Source: Typha latifolia
Taxonomy: Eukaryota; Streptophyta; Magnoliopsida; Poales; Typhaceae
DNA: 64,000 nucleotides
Assembly: GCA_019914945.1 (NCBI GenBank)
Contig: CM034104.1
Span: forward strand, 126,501-190,500
Direction: 5' to 3'
In this document: piece after piece, positions 38,801 to 50,967 of the stretch
Numbering within the stretch: position 1 is the stretch's first letter
Layout of the letters: each line of letters starts with the position of its first letter
The notes under the pieces: generated by a model
Databases searched by the model: none
Seen by the model: the letters and a program-made list of their open reading frames with translations, nothing else
Told to the model about the DNA's origin: nothing
Program-made: the position numbers and the translations under genes

Positions 38801-40164
38801 AATAACTTACTGGCTGCTTCAAACCCACATGGGTCATATTCCCAATCTTCATCTGTTATTTCCAAGTCTTCCCGTTTTCGTATCTCAGCAGCTCATACAG
38901 CAAAAGGGAATCCTGTCTACCAAGCCAGTCTCAGTCCAAGATCAAATACTTTTAAGGATGGGACTGCAAGAACTTCATCTTCTATAAGAAGTGGTGCCAG
39001 AGAGAAACTGAAGCGCCGTGGGGAATGCCATTTGATCTCATCTACCATCCCTGGCGAACCATTTGCTCCAGAATCCACATGTAAATCTCCTGTTCTCTCC
39101 AGCAAACAGTGTGAAGGTGAAAGTTTAGCAGATAATGAAAATTGTGGTTCAGTTCCTTTAGGCTTGCCCAGTGTATCGAGTTTGCCGTCTTTAGCTTTGT
39201 CTTTCAAACCTCTTGCAGCTTATTGTCCCTCATCTGAGGTTAATGTGCAGAGCACAATGTTTAGACCTTATTACTGCTGGTGTCCACCTTGCCCATCTTC
39301 ACTGCAATATACCATCACCCCCTCTCCACTGCGATCCACATCTATGGAATCTTTACCCTTACCTCCTTTGACTTCGCTGTTGTCAGCTGCTGGATCCCCT
39401 GTTTCTGTGGTGCCTTCTAAATTGGGCATTGAAGCTGCTGAGCTTCCACCTCTTAATCTTCCAGCACTTATGCATGATCCACTAGTTCACCTTTCACTCC
39501 CTGTCTCTTCACTTGTTTCCTTGCCTGCATCACAATTTCCGACTTTCACGCCATTCATGTCTGATCCCATTGTGCACATCCCAGTTATTGATGTTTGCTC
39601 CTCCGGTCAGGCTTACTTAGTCAGTGCTGGACCTGCCATATCTTCAAGCATGGCTCCTCTACTTCCGGGTCTAGTAAAGCCTCTCATTTCAGAGACTGAA
39701 TCATTAGTCGAGAGAAGTGCCAGGGAAACTCTTAGGAGGCTCATAGCTTCGACACCAATCCCAAACAGTCTGCAGTTGATGACTGTGGTGCCTGCTGTTT
39801 TAAACAATGGCCATGAAAACCCTTCTTGTAGCGATGTGAGTTTTTTTCAGTAATATTCTTTTGTTTCATTTTCTTTTATATAATTATGATTGTTGGGGTA
39901 GTTGAGCTATTTGGCTGTTGCTGACTTGTCTATATTCTGGGTATTTGGTAGGTGAATAAGCAAGATTTTGTTTGCGGCAGCAGCCAGCTATATGGTGGAA
40001 GTTTTGATGTAGATGCTATTGCAAATAGGTTATCGATCATGGGCTTGTACCCCTTGAAGCGAGAGGATGCTGACAGAGACGACAAGACTGAGACAAGCAT
40101 CCAGAAGAAAGTTGAGGACAACGGTCGTGAGCATGATCTGCCCCATCTCCCGAGAAGTATGTAA
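32843..40164 (+). CDS. Uncharacterised plant protein, 709 residues, Ser/Pro-rich
   Basis: I do not recognise a named gene. Five exons: 32843-33220, 33717-33832, 37484-37727, 38657-39835 and 39952-40164, with consistent phases and 710 codons in total. The second intron is 3.65 kb. The start at 32843 is the first in-frame ATG. The N-terminus is Ser/Asp/Gly-rich and charged. Residues about 95-270 look folded: EHTDGENVLMQWLRALDLQV, a CLCIPLVSMRVGKV stretch, then RISFISDDGHTERLALV and GRSFQLKLSGSQVFYYWCSE followed by a helical part. This last piece is reminiscent of a Pru (Rpn13-like) PH fold, but that is a guess. The remainder is Ser-rich, low in complexity, then Pro/Leu-rich. The C-terminal exon is charged and may form a short helix. 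Likely nuclear or cytosolic; there is no signal peptide or membrane segment. Confidence 0.75.
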
Positions 40165-40993
40165 TTATCAGGATAATTAAAATGGAGTTGATGATAACCT
40201 GTCATCCAGCTGATTGCAGATAAATATCTCGTCATCCTGCTGCACACAAAAGATTGTAAAATCTTTTTTGCGCCACCACCACAGCCTAGTGTTTCGTGTA
40301 AGTTGGCAAATGGGCAGCCAAGGGTAGGGAAAGTAATTGCATGTCCTGTATTTCATTGTTCTTTTCCATTGTGGCCAGCCAGCCAAAAGTTGTGTTTGGT
40401 GGGAATTTGTAATTAATCCTTTTAACCCATCTGGACATTTCATGTTGTCATTAATTTTGATTCGTCTGGCCAACGCAAGAATTGTATATCTCTTATTTCC
40501 TTTGACGTTTACTTAATCGATCTGCTTTGGATTTTGTTAGAATTTGTGAACAAGCGCACACATGTGAGGAATACTCGGTTGGAATGTGTGAACAGTTACG
40601 CACACCTACATCTAGCCTGATGAGGTCCACGGGCTCAAGCCACCAAATTACAGAGTGCTAATGATCCTTCGATCTTTCTTTATCCACCGTTACTCACAAA
40701 TAAGTCTCGTGACTCAACTACCATAACCGTCATCATCTCGAGATCTCGGGATTCCCCTTCTTGCTGCTACCCTCTCTCTCTATATATTCTAAATATAAAT
40801 ATAAATATGGTGCGGTTCGATTTGAGAGATCACAGTCTCTTTTCTTGGCTTCCAGAAAGAAAGGAAGGCATTAGTTGATTTCCACCGTTCTTGAGCTGGG
40901 AGCATTTCCTTCTCTTTCTTCCTTCGATCGAGCTTGGGAAATGGAGAATCGAGACTCGAAATGCGCGGAGACATCTACACTTGACGCGCGCCC
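40165..40993. other. Intergenic, with the 3' UTR of the 709-residue gene
   Basis: No gene is seen. It covers the 3' UTR and the former promoter side of the COI1-type pseudogene. Confidence 0.5.
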
Positions 40994-43833
40994 ATGGATT
41001 TCGTGACAGGGTACGTGGCCGACCTCGCTGACCGCGCCGCCATCCCCTAGTCTGCCGCGCGTGGCACAAGATCGACGGCTGCTCGTGGCAGCACGTGACG
41101 ATCGCGTTATGATACTCCGCCGCCCCGCACCAACTCGCCACCCGCTTCCCCAACCTCCGCTCCCTCAAGCTAAAAGGGAAGCCCAGAGACGCAAAGCTTC
41201 GCTTTATTCCGGACGATTGGGGCCGGGGCATATGCGGCTCCCTGGATAGCCAAGATTGGGACTAGCTTGTCGTGCTTCAAGGCGCATTGCGGGGGATGAT
41301 CGGCTCACGGATAGCGACATCAACGTGCTCGTCGAAGCGCAGGGTAGAATTCTAGAGTCGCTCAAGCTCAAAATCTGCTCCGGCTTCTCCACCGGAGCGC
41401 TCCACATGGTGGCCCTCTTTCGCAGGTGATCCTTTTCTTTTCTTCCATGTTATCTTGGACATAATATTATTCCGTTAGCTACCTAGTCATATCTTCTCAT
41501 GGTCTTGATTGAGTTGGTGGATAGTTTTTATTTCCTATCGATCAATTGGTTCGTTTAGGATGGATTTTCCCTATTAATTTGATTGCAGAAACTAGCTATA
41601 TTTAGATGGTTGGATGCCAGCAATAATATTCTATAGTGATGATGTTCTTGATTAATATAATTTGCTTGAGATTGAGCATCTTGAGTTGGCTGCAGAAAAA
41701 TACTAGAGATGAAATGGTTCTAGTTAGACAGGTTTTGTTGTCAAGATAGGAATTTGAGAGGATATAGACTATATATGTCCATGCACGTAAAAAGTTGGAA
41801 CATTTTTGGTTCATGTAGAGGAGCTTTAATTAATAAATTCGAGGAAATTTGCAAATGGTCATCTGTAAGTTGCTCTTTTGGATCTCGTCACAATACGATA
41901 CTATGATTAATCAGGAGATTAGATACTCTGTTTTATACTGCCAACCAAAATTAGGGTCCTATCTCAAACAGATTCCAAAATCTAAGGAAGGTCAGGGCGG
42001 GTGAAATGTGACTAAACTTCATTTTAGAAGATGTAGACGTGCTAAATATATTTTAGAAGATGTAGACTTGCTAAATATATTTTAGAAGATATGACTGATT
42101 AATTAAGGAATACCTTAATGGGAGACCTGAAATGATCAGCTGGTGTCATGGACTAGGAAATATTCCGCCGTGGAATCTGTGGGAGGGAGATATAGAGAAG
42201 GATGTAAGAATTGATACTCAAATATATGGGATAAGTTTCTATTACAGACTTACAGTTTATATAATTATTAACAACGTTCAATCGAGCTGGTAATGGATGA
42301 CAAATCAACAGGGTACGAAATTTGACACCTATACTAATGGTTTGCGTTGTAGTAGCTGGCAAGCCTTTTCATGTAGGATAACTCTGCTAAATGTTTTCCT
42401 TTCTTTACACAGTTTAGTTGCTGGAGTTATATGTTGTTTTGCATGTATTTGAATTGCAATTAATTATTATGGTTATCAGTGCATAATTTCTTAGGAAAAC
42501 TATTGTACATTCCATGCCTGCAATTAATTTCCAATGCAACAAATAACGCTTAATTCTAAATTGTATTAACAGCTCCCTTAGAATTTTAGTTTTGACCAGA
42601 AGTACAATTGCTGATCTGATCTTGCTCTAAACAATTCTGTGCTGGAGGCTTTGCATTTCACTGGGACAGAGCTCGAATTCCTGGAAAGTGACTTGAAACT
42701 ACTTGCTCAAAATTGAAAGTCGTTGAGTTCCTTGAAGGTAGATTGCTATTCTGCTTCTGGTCTAGTTAGGCTTAGCATTAAAAAATATTTCTGTTGGGAG
42801 GCTACATTATGATAAGCAAGATGTCAGAATATATGAAAAAATCGTCTTTCCTTTGACACTCTGCAGCTTGGGTCTCTTCTTTACAGGGAATTATGGGATG
42901 CTCACAATATCTCCATGTTGTACTGCACTAAAAGAGTTGTACATGCATACGAGATTTCACAATGCAAGGGACCAACCTAGGATGATAGCAGAATGCCATA
43001 ATCTAGAAATACTCAGGGTAATTATCTTGAATAGTTTAAACCTTCTGTGATTGCTGATTTGTTATTTTCTTAATACTTCTTATATGTTTGCTCAACAGGT
43101 AAGTTCTGCAATTGGAAGTTCAGGAGTAGCTGTTGCTCATACACGCAAGAAACTACGGAGACTCAGAATTACAAAATGAAGTTTAAACCAAGTGCACGGC
43201 CTGATAGGAACCGAACTGAGGACAGTAGCTTTGAACTGTCGCAAATTTGAATATCTACCGGTTCTGATTGATTTAGGGACTCACTGCAAAAAACTGCTTA
43301 GTTTGCATGGGGTCCATCCAATCGTAAGATAATATCCCGTTGACAATGGCGTCCGTGCTTTGGTAGGAGGTTGCACTAATCTCCGGAGGTCATTACTTTG
43401 CTTGGGACCTGGACACCTTACGGATGACGGTCTCTGTGCCATTGGAAAATGCGGCAAGAAAATCCAACACTTGGTGCTGAGCCATGTTGCGGAGCCAGAT
43501 GCTGGATTAGAGCGTTTTGCAGTACAACTTCCCCCGAGCTTGCAGAAGCTCGAAACGCGGGACTCTTACTTTAGTGAAGCTGTTATGGTCTGCATGGTAC
43601 ATCTGCTGCCTTCTTTAAAATATTTGTAGGTGGAGGGAGACAAGGTTTTCCTAACCCCTGAGATGATTAAGGGCCTTAAGTCCTTGGCAAGGTCCTTCTG
43701 GAACGTAGAGGTCATTCTTTCAGGAAGGCTCGTTTATGTTCCTCAACAAGACAAATTCATTCTTTCAAGAGAACTTGGGTACTATTCCGTTGCTGGAGAG
43801 AGGTCAGATCGTCCAACATCCGCGATACATTAA
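40994..43833 (+). pseudogene. COI1-type F-box/LRR jasmonate receptor pseudogene
   Basis: Protein fragments in order match the F-box/leucine-rich-repeat protein COI1, the SCF subunit that perceives jasmonoyl-isoleucine. Seen are VCRAWHKIDG, RFPNLRSLKLKGKP, FIPDDWG and SGFSTGALHMVA (40994-41430), then LESDLKLLAQN (about 42630-42735), an LRR piece at about 42870-43020, and a last exon from 43099 with TCKK-like KKLRRLRI, GGCTNLRR, LTDDGL and the ending ARSFWNVEV. It is broken: stop or frameshift at 41044-41050, TGA at 41110-41112, a frame change between about 41240 and 41310, TGA at 42714-42716, TGA at 43177-43179 and TAG at 43627-43629. Introns survive, so it arose by DNA duplication, not by retroposition. 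It is not expected to give a functional receptor. Confidence 0.88.
42022..42090. repeat. 29-bp tandem repeat, 2.4 copies
   Basis: Unit ttttagaagatgtagac(g/t)tgctaaatata at 42022-42050 and 42051-42079 plus a partial third. It lies in a non-coding part of the COI1-type pseudogene. Confidence 0.9.
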
Positions 43834-45920
43834 ATTTACAGAAGTCGACTCTAACATTTTCTCGCCAGATTAATTCCTCATGTAATTTCTAACTTTGTCT
43901 GCTGATAGACATGTCCATATGTGTTTTCTGTATCAACCTTTACCAAATTGCGTGAACAAAACTGTAGACACCTCTCTTTTGTGAACTGTAGTTGCAACTG
44001 ACTATTGGTTCATTGGAAAGCAATGTCTGGAAAATTACTGCCTTGCCTTGTGAATAGTCCCTTACCATTTCCTCTATTACTGGTGTTTATTCATGGGAAC
44101 GTGTCTTTGAAATGTGAAACTTGCGTAGGTGGGAAAGTCCAGGATTCGCTCATAGTCATACATGTAATAAGATTTAATCACAAGTTTCTTTGTGCCATTA
44201 GTCACAAAGACTTGAGCCCAACGGGGGGGAGGTCCATGAACACACATGGCTAAAGATTTAATCAGTGAGTGTGTGGCTGGCTGGCCCAAAATTGTGGCCT
44301 TGTTCCCATTAGTCTTGTATTCAGAACAATCAATAACTGTACAAAAGAGAGTCGATGTTTTAGAGTATATGTATGTATGTATACGTGTGTGGCCGTGATC
44401 CACCAAACAGCGCATTAAAAAGATTCATGACAAGAATAAAGTGGAATCAGGTTCTCTCTATTTGTACAAGTTGCAGAAAAGGATGCAGCATCTTTCGAAA
44501 AGGAAGTCGATAGTACCATCATTTATTACGGAAAGGTCAGCAGAGGTGGCTTCTTTGCTCATGTTGCACTGACCCATTGTTTCTATTCCCCAGCAGATGG
44601 AGCACAAATTATTTGCACCACAACTCGCTGATAGTTGCAGCCGCGGTGGCAATGCCTGTCCTAGTTTTCATATATTCCCTGCAGAGACTACCATTCGTTC
44701 TAGCTTTCACAATAGAAAAATTAGAAAAACAAAAGGATATAGTTCTTGGACTCTTTCAGGCCAGCGCAAAATCCACCAGATATATTTGTATGTGGCTTAG
44801 CTTCCAACTATAAAGTTGTATCACAAGCTTCACATACACAAGACCAGGCTGTGAGTAGTAGGAAATCACCATGAGATCATTAATGCTTCGGATTTTATTC
44901 TACTACTAGAATATGTCTTCTATTTGAGCCAGTGAATTTACTGAAAGGCAAGCGAGATCATTTTAATTGACACGCACTGGCGATGTCTTACATGCATTAA
45001 GACCATCTGCCTTTTCTTCTCTAATGTTAACATTTTTTTTTTTTCTGCAGATTGTCAACATATAGAAAAAAGATCAAAAGATTACCTTCTAAAGTCCTAT
45101 CCGCCATTGCTGAGTGGACCTGTATGCTTGGTGTTGATGAGATCAGAGAACCATAAACAAGTTGGTGTGTCTAAAAAGTGTCTGTCTACTTCACTATGCA
45201 TCATACAATCTATAAATCGCTGTAAACCTTTCTTCACAGAAAGAAGAAACGGAGGACACATATGCAAGTTGCTTTCTGATTCATCTCCGATTATTGTTTG
45301 GAAGCTCAAAATGCTAGAAATTAAATTTATTGTACTTTAAAGACAAAAGGCTAGTTAACTTGACATAAATCTTCAAACAGTAATCAGAACTAGTGGCTAT
45401 ACTAAAGAGAATGCCGCTCGACTCAATCAGACAGAGAAATACATGGTTGGATTTTGAAACAGTTTCAACTTTGCCTGAATGAAAGACGTGAGGAAGCACA
45501 GTGCTAGTGCAGTGGATTGCATCATGAATTTGCCAGTTCCAACACCTTGGGCAAGCTGGGTTGAATTAGTTTTGGTTGTGATCATGTTCAGAGAGTGGAT
45601 TGGATAGATTCTCTAAATGATTGACAGATTGGAAGCAGATAAAGTAAGTAGAATCTTAGAAACATAATAAATTAGTCAAAACTCAATACCTCTAGCTCCT
45701 GACAAGGACGATTTCATTGATCTGCCGATTTCTTAACAAGTTCAGCAAAAAAGAAGAAAAATTACACGCCAAGATGACGCTACAGTCATCGAGTAATGAC
45801 CATCGGGGATCTTATAACTATGAAGTAAAAGCTCATATAAACTCAGATCAAATATCGGCAAAAGGAGGCTGAATGACATGACTCAGTTCCTCAACTTGAA
45901 CATCAAGAACAGAATGAAAT

Positions 45921-45959
<39 letters not shown>

Positions 45960-46360
45960 TGCTACATAGAAGAGAATATGCCATATTATGTACTTCCTCT
46001 AAGACAAATCTCTTACACTTAAGAACTTGGACAGGGGAAGAGACTATCAACAGAAGGTATGAGTCTGGCACAAGTAGGCAGCATTCCAAGTCTGAAAGTT
46101 TCCTCAGGCATCACGTTTTATTTTGCTGCACTTTATCGAGTCCTGTACCACCAAATTAGAATTATATACAGTGAAGAAGAGAGAGCTTAGCTTAAACTCG
46201 AATATAGAACTCCTAGCATCGCCTGATGCTCTGGATAGGCCCCTAAATTTTTCATAGCATGATACTGATCCAAAACACTAATATTTTCTGCTTCAAGGTT
46301 AAATGATCTGAATTTTATGATAACCGCAATCCATCTCTCCTACAAGTATCTGCAGATCAG
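43834..46360. other. Intergenic between the COI1-type pseudogene and the MYB gene
   Basis: No gene is supported over about 2.5 kb. A (TC)n microsatellite lies at about 45924-45954. The right end presumably holds the 3' UTR of the minus-strand MYB gene. Confidence 0.55.
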
Positions 46361-47414
46361 CTATCTAAGCAATAACACCTCAAGCCTTTTCCTATCCACA
46401 AAGTTTACTGTGGCATTACTCATGGAATCACAGAGAGGGCCACTGTGTGAGCTTTCCATCGGGAATTTCATCATGCCATACGGATTTATTCCAAAAGGCG
46501 CTTGTATTAACTGATTACCATTTTCCGATGGCTTAAACAAGGTGGCAACTTCATTGAGTTGATTTGAATCAACTCTAATGGGGCATTGATCGGACAATGC
46601 AGGGAAAGCAGCTGAAGTTGACGGCATAGTACGTGCAGCCGGTGATGGAGGTCCGTCATCCAGTAAATTGACTGTTGTAATGTCATGTATGCTGGATCTT
46701 CTCTTATCATTTGTACCGGAATTATGCCTGATGAAGAACTTCTGAGCATGGCTAGCCACTTGGGTAGGAGTCCTGGTCTTGACGAAATTCCGGGCTATGT
46801 TTCTCCAATCCCCTTTACCAAATTTCTCCAGACCTAGCAGAAACCTCCTGAAACCAAGTAAACAAAATTCGTCGTCAGTAGGAGATAAAAATGACAAGCA
46901 CAGTAGCAAGATAAGCTACTGTTTTAAGTTTATATGCAACCCAAAAGTAAATAAAAGTATCAACGCCAATAGAAACTGACTCGTGCTCCTCTTTACTCCA
47001 AGGGACTCCTTTCTTCCTCTCTTGATCAGATGCTCTGCCTCCTGATCTCTTCCCATAGACACAGTACGACGACTGCTTCAGCCCTTCAAAGCTATGGCTG
47101 CCCTGGATGTCGAATGTAAAATCCAAATTTTCATATTGCGAGTAGGAGATGAACCCTGCATCTATGTTATTGATATCATTCTCCAAATCTTGGTAATGGG
47201 TAATAACATCGCCCACCGTCTTCCCTGGTATCAACGCAGCCACCTTCTCCCACTTGTCAGGGGCATCTCCATCGAAGCGGGCGAGCGCATCCTCGAAGAC
47301 CTTGTTCTCCTCTTGGGTCCAATCGGCGATCCTTTTCTGGGAAAGAAACCAGCTTGAGTTGGAGAAACATGGCGACTTGGGGGGGAGTACTTCCGTCCAC
47401 GCTTCCATCATCAT
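46361..47414 (-). CDS. DIVARICATA-like MYB transcription factor
   Basis: Two exons, 47414-46981 and 46847-46361, giving 306 residues. The start [15 protein letters not shown] is typical of the DIVARICATA group, and the ATG triplet at 47414 is the first in frame. The first MYB/SANT repeat lies at about residues 30-80 ([17 protein letters not shown] to HYQDLENDI). The second, at about 137-186, contains [20 protein letters not shown] and the hallmark SHAQKFF, a variant of SHAQKYF. The intron falls inside the second repeat, after KEEHE. The C-terminal half is less structured. Such R-R-type MYBs bind I-box (GATAA) elements and act in floral asymmetry, growth and stress responses; the specific role here is unknown. 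Confidence 0.92.
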
Positions 47415-48401
47415 TTCAAGGCCTCCCAAAGCTTCCTCTCAGGAATCTGAATGAAACCGCCACTTCTAAAGCTATAGAGACCTCAGGAGTTCAAAACAAG
47501 GAGAGACCTTGGAAACTAAGTTATGTCCAATGGAAAAATACCTTTCAGAACGATCAAGGAGACTTAAAATTAGATGAAAAGAAGGAGAATTACACTAACG
47601 AGGAGGGTAAAAGATGGATCGCAAGACAGTTCATTCTAGGAAGAGTAAAAGAAAGGAAGAAAGATCGCAGATTAGGATTCGATCTCATAAGCCCCGTTAA
47701 AACCTCGACCACTAATTAGCACAAAAAGAATTTAGAAAAAAAAAAAAGGGAGATTGATGAAAGATCAAGGGAGCAGAAACCAAGCCGATAAGAAACAAAG
47801 ATGATATTTCTTTTTCCTTTTTTCTTTTTCTTTTTTCTTACCCTTCTTGTTGTGCGAAGTTGAATGAGAACGGAAAGAGGATGAGGGATAACTAGCAGAA
47901 GGAATCCAAATTATAAAATGTCAATCCTCCCCTTCAGTTTTATACCGCTTCCACCATTTGAGACCTAAAGGCAGCAATTGGTGTGGTCGGCACAACGGAA
48001 CACAAATTTACTGACTATTTTAAAGCTAAAACTATACTATATTGTTCTGATAATAAAATACCCATCTTTATATATAGTCTTCAGAAAACCCTAATACCTC
48101 CTAAGAACTCAAGTTGGATTGGTCCTTGCTCCTCATTAATTACCTCCTAATCCTTTCACTCTTGTCCAACTAAATCTTATCGAAACAAGAAAAAGAATTA
48201 AGAAGAATAAGAATAATTTTATTCTAGCTATAACCCATTACCATTAGCAAGCAATGAAATTTACTTCCAGCAACAGCATCGATCTATCCTTTTGGTTTGT
48301 CATTTAATTTGCTTTCGGTTGGAATAGGATCGCTCATTGCCATCTCTTCCCCCATGTTGCTTGCTGGTCCCAACTCTTGATGTGACCAACTGCCACCCAC
48401 C

Positions 48402-48443
<42 letters not shown>

Positions 48444-50967
48444 TTCCATTCCAATGGTCGGTCAGCTATTTCGTTTTTTACTTGCCAGGCCACGTGTCGA
48501 CTGGCAATAGGCAGCTTGGGCTTTAGTAGTTAAGTACGAGTAATTCTATTAGTAGTCTCCTCGTATTTAGTTTGTTATCGTAAAGAGTCGATATCTTACT
48601 CACCTCTGTTCTGCACAACGGACAAACTAACCTCACCAAATCACCATTTAGCAATATTATTTACAATATATAGGGTAGGCTAATGAGATTCCGACAGCTC
48701 GAAAAGAGACAAGGTGATTGGTTCCTCACGTTCAGCAACGGCTTTGGAGTGGGAGATCCTGTTTCACTATATATTTTACTCCTGTCTATGGAATCCTATG
48801 TGGTGTAGGATACTATATATATGGTAGATCTACTCACTACTACTATATACATATACATATATATATATACACACACACATTGACATAGTGCAAGTGGAAG
48901 TGGTGGTACATTACTATTTTAGATAGCGATAACTTATAATCTACATGCATATAACTCCAAAGCCATCAGTATTCGTAGCCGACTAAAACAAATGTCAGCC
49001 CTCCATTAGGCCGGGAGAAAGTACACCACAAAAATAACAGAATTTATACGTTATGTTAAGGGGAAAAGGAGAAGATTCCCTTACTTGGTTGCATAGATTG
49101 GAATAGTTAAAGATCCCACTAGTAGACGCAGAGTGGAGTGGGTGGATCTTTCTGTTCAAGAGATTCCATGTTGTGATACTTATTGGGAGAAGGCCGAGGG
49201 GGGAGACCACCACCACTCACTCACAGTATATTCAACGTACGTTTTATTGGCCAATTGAGGGGGTCCACCTAAGTTGTAAGTGTTAGGCTGGACGCCCCCC
49301 CTTACCTCCTCACAAATCATGTGATCGAGGATCGATCTCTTCTCTCTCTCTCTCTCTCTACAATGCCAACAATGCCAACAATGCCAACGATGCCAAAGCC
49401 TTTGTTGCACGAGAAAAACTATAGCTTAAAGTGGGACCCAAGGGGACTTGTATTGGGCCCAACGGTTGGGCCAACGAAGCCCATATGGACTAATATTTTC
49501 GTAATCATGTAAGGGCCCACTCCACGGCCCATGAAGCAATCGACTGCATATTTGTATTGCAGGTAAAATTAATTTTTGGGGTCAACGCTAGTTCGACTAC
49601 TGACATCTAGCTCCAGTTGGAGGCTATGATTAGACTTGACGTACATGGGCCCAAATTGCATTGGATGTATCCCGCTAGAAATGTTGGAAAGTAGTTGTCT
49701 CCACTGATTAAAACGTTGACAACTTAGCAGGCTAAGCTCTCCTTCATATATATTATATATACTTGCAAAAAAGATATCCTAGTTGTTGGATGTTTTAACA
49801 TAGAATTAGTTTAAGAGGAGTGTTAATAGGATATAGGGCGTGTTTGATTGCAGGATTACATAAGGGGATAAGTCATTCATGGATTTATCAGAAAGGATTA
49901 CTTAGTATCACTTATGTTTACTAAGTGATATGCCATATTTTAATTTTAATCTAATATTTTGTTTATATATAATTATATATGGGATAATTAAATGAAATAT
50001 ATATTATTAGTCTCGATAAAGAAAATTAATAATATCAATTAATCTTTTTAAACTAATATTGATTATGTTGACTATCAAAATTAATCAAACTAAATTTCAA
50101 AATAATCAGAACTAAAAACCCAAGGTAATAAAAATAATACAATAAAGATAATATAAGAACATGTAATAAAAAATGTATTGTTTGACAAATATAAAATATA
50201 AAATACTAATTAAAAATATCAGAAAAATGAAATATAAAAATTAAGTTAAGATTTTAGTTGTTATTTATATATCTAAATTTATTATTCTTTTACACAAAAG
50301 TAATATAATAATAATGTACTTATCCATCCACGGGAGATATATCTTCTTTTAGTGCTGTCTATGTGAGGCTGGTCAAATAACTAATCTAACTCTATAATTA
50401 TATCTCTTAAACAAACACATTCTTTTAGTGTTTTAAATATGCCGCTAAAATTAATAGAAGAAAACCACATGAGAATTAGGTGTTTCCTTTTTTAAAGTAT
50501 CCGAATGTTTTCGTTAGAAGAATTAAGTTGGATTAGACCAACTAATGAAAACGTTGCCTTCGATCACCAAACATGGTTGGTAAGTCTTACGCAAGCTACA
50601 CCATCACGGCACCACTTCCATCTGTATTGCGACATTCAACCACACAATGAATAAATATATTTCACATTGTTTCGTTCTATTACATGATTCATTTATTACA
50701 GGTAAAAAATGGTAAGGGAAATTGGACACCCACATAGCCAAAGACAAAATAGTTTCCATCTTATGGAAATTAAGGAAAAAAAGAGCTACAGAATTGAAAA
50801 CGACTTCCAAAACAAAGCCACAACTAATTTTAAGTATCCATACACTCAACCTTTTACCCCAATCACATCTCTCTTTAATGACTTGCAGAATCCGATAATG
50901 GCTTTTCTTCTCCACGTTCACCAAAGAGAACATTATTCTTTTTTGGGGTTTCCCAAACATGATCATC
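47415..50967. other. MYB promoter side and long intergenic region
   Basis: No gene is supported. Items seen: a C/T-rich leader-like stretch at 47800-47850; TATATAAAG on the minus strand at about 48067-48075, a possible MYB core promoter; (CT)n at about 48413-48438; a four-copy nine-base repeat (caatgccaa) at 49361-49395; and an AT-rich element candidate at 49835-50423. Confidence 0.5.
49835..50423. mobile_element. Possible AT-rich MITE
   Basis: An AT-rich block of about 590 bp starting AGGGCGTGTTTG and ending CAAACACATTCT. The termini are inverted with 9 of 12 matches, similar to ends of hAT-like plant MITEs. No clear target-site duplication was found, so support is weak. Confidence 0.3.
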
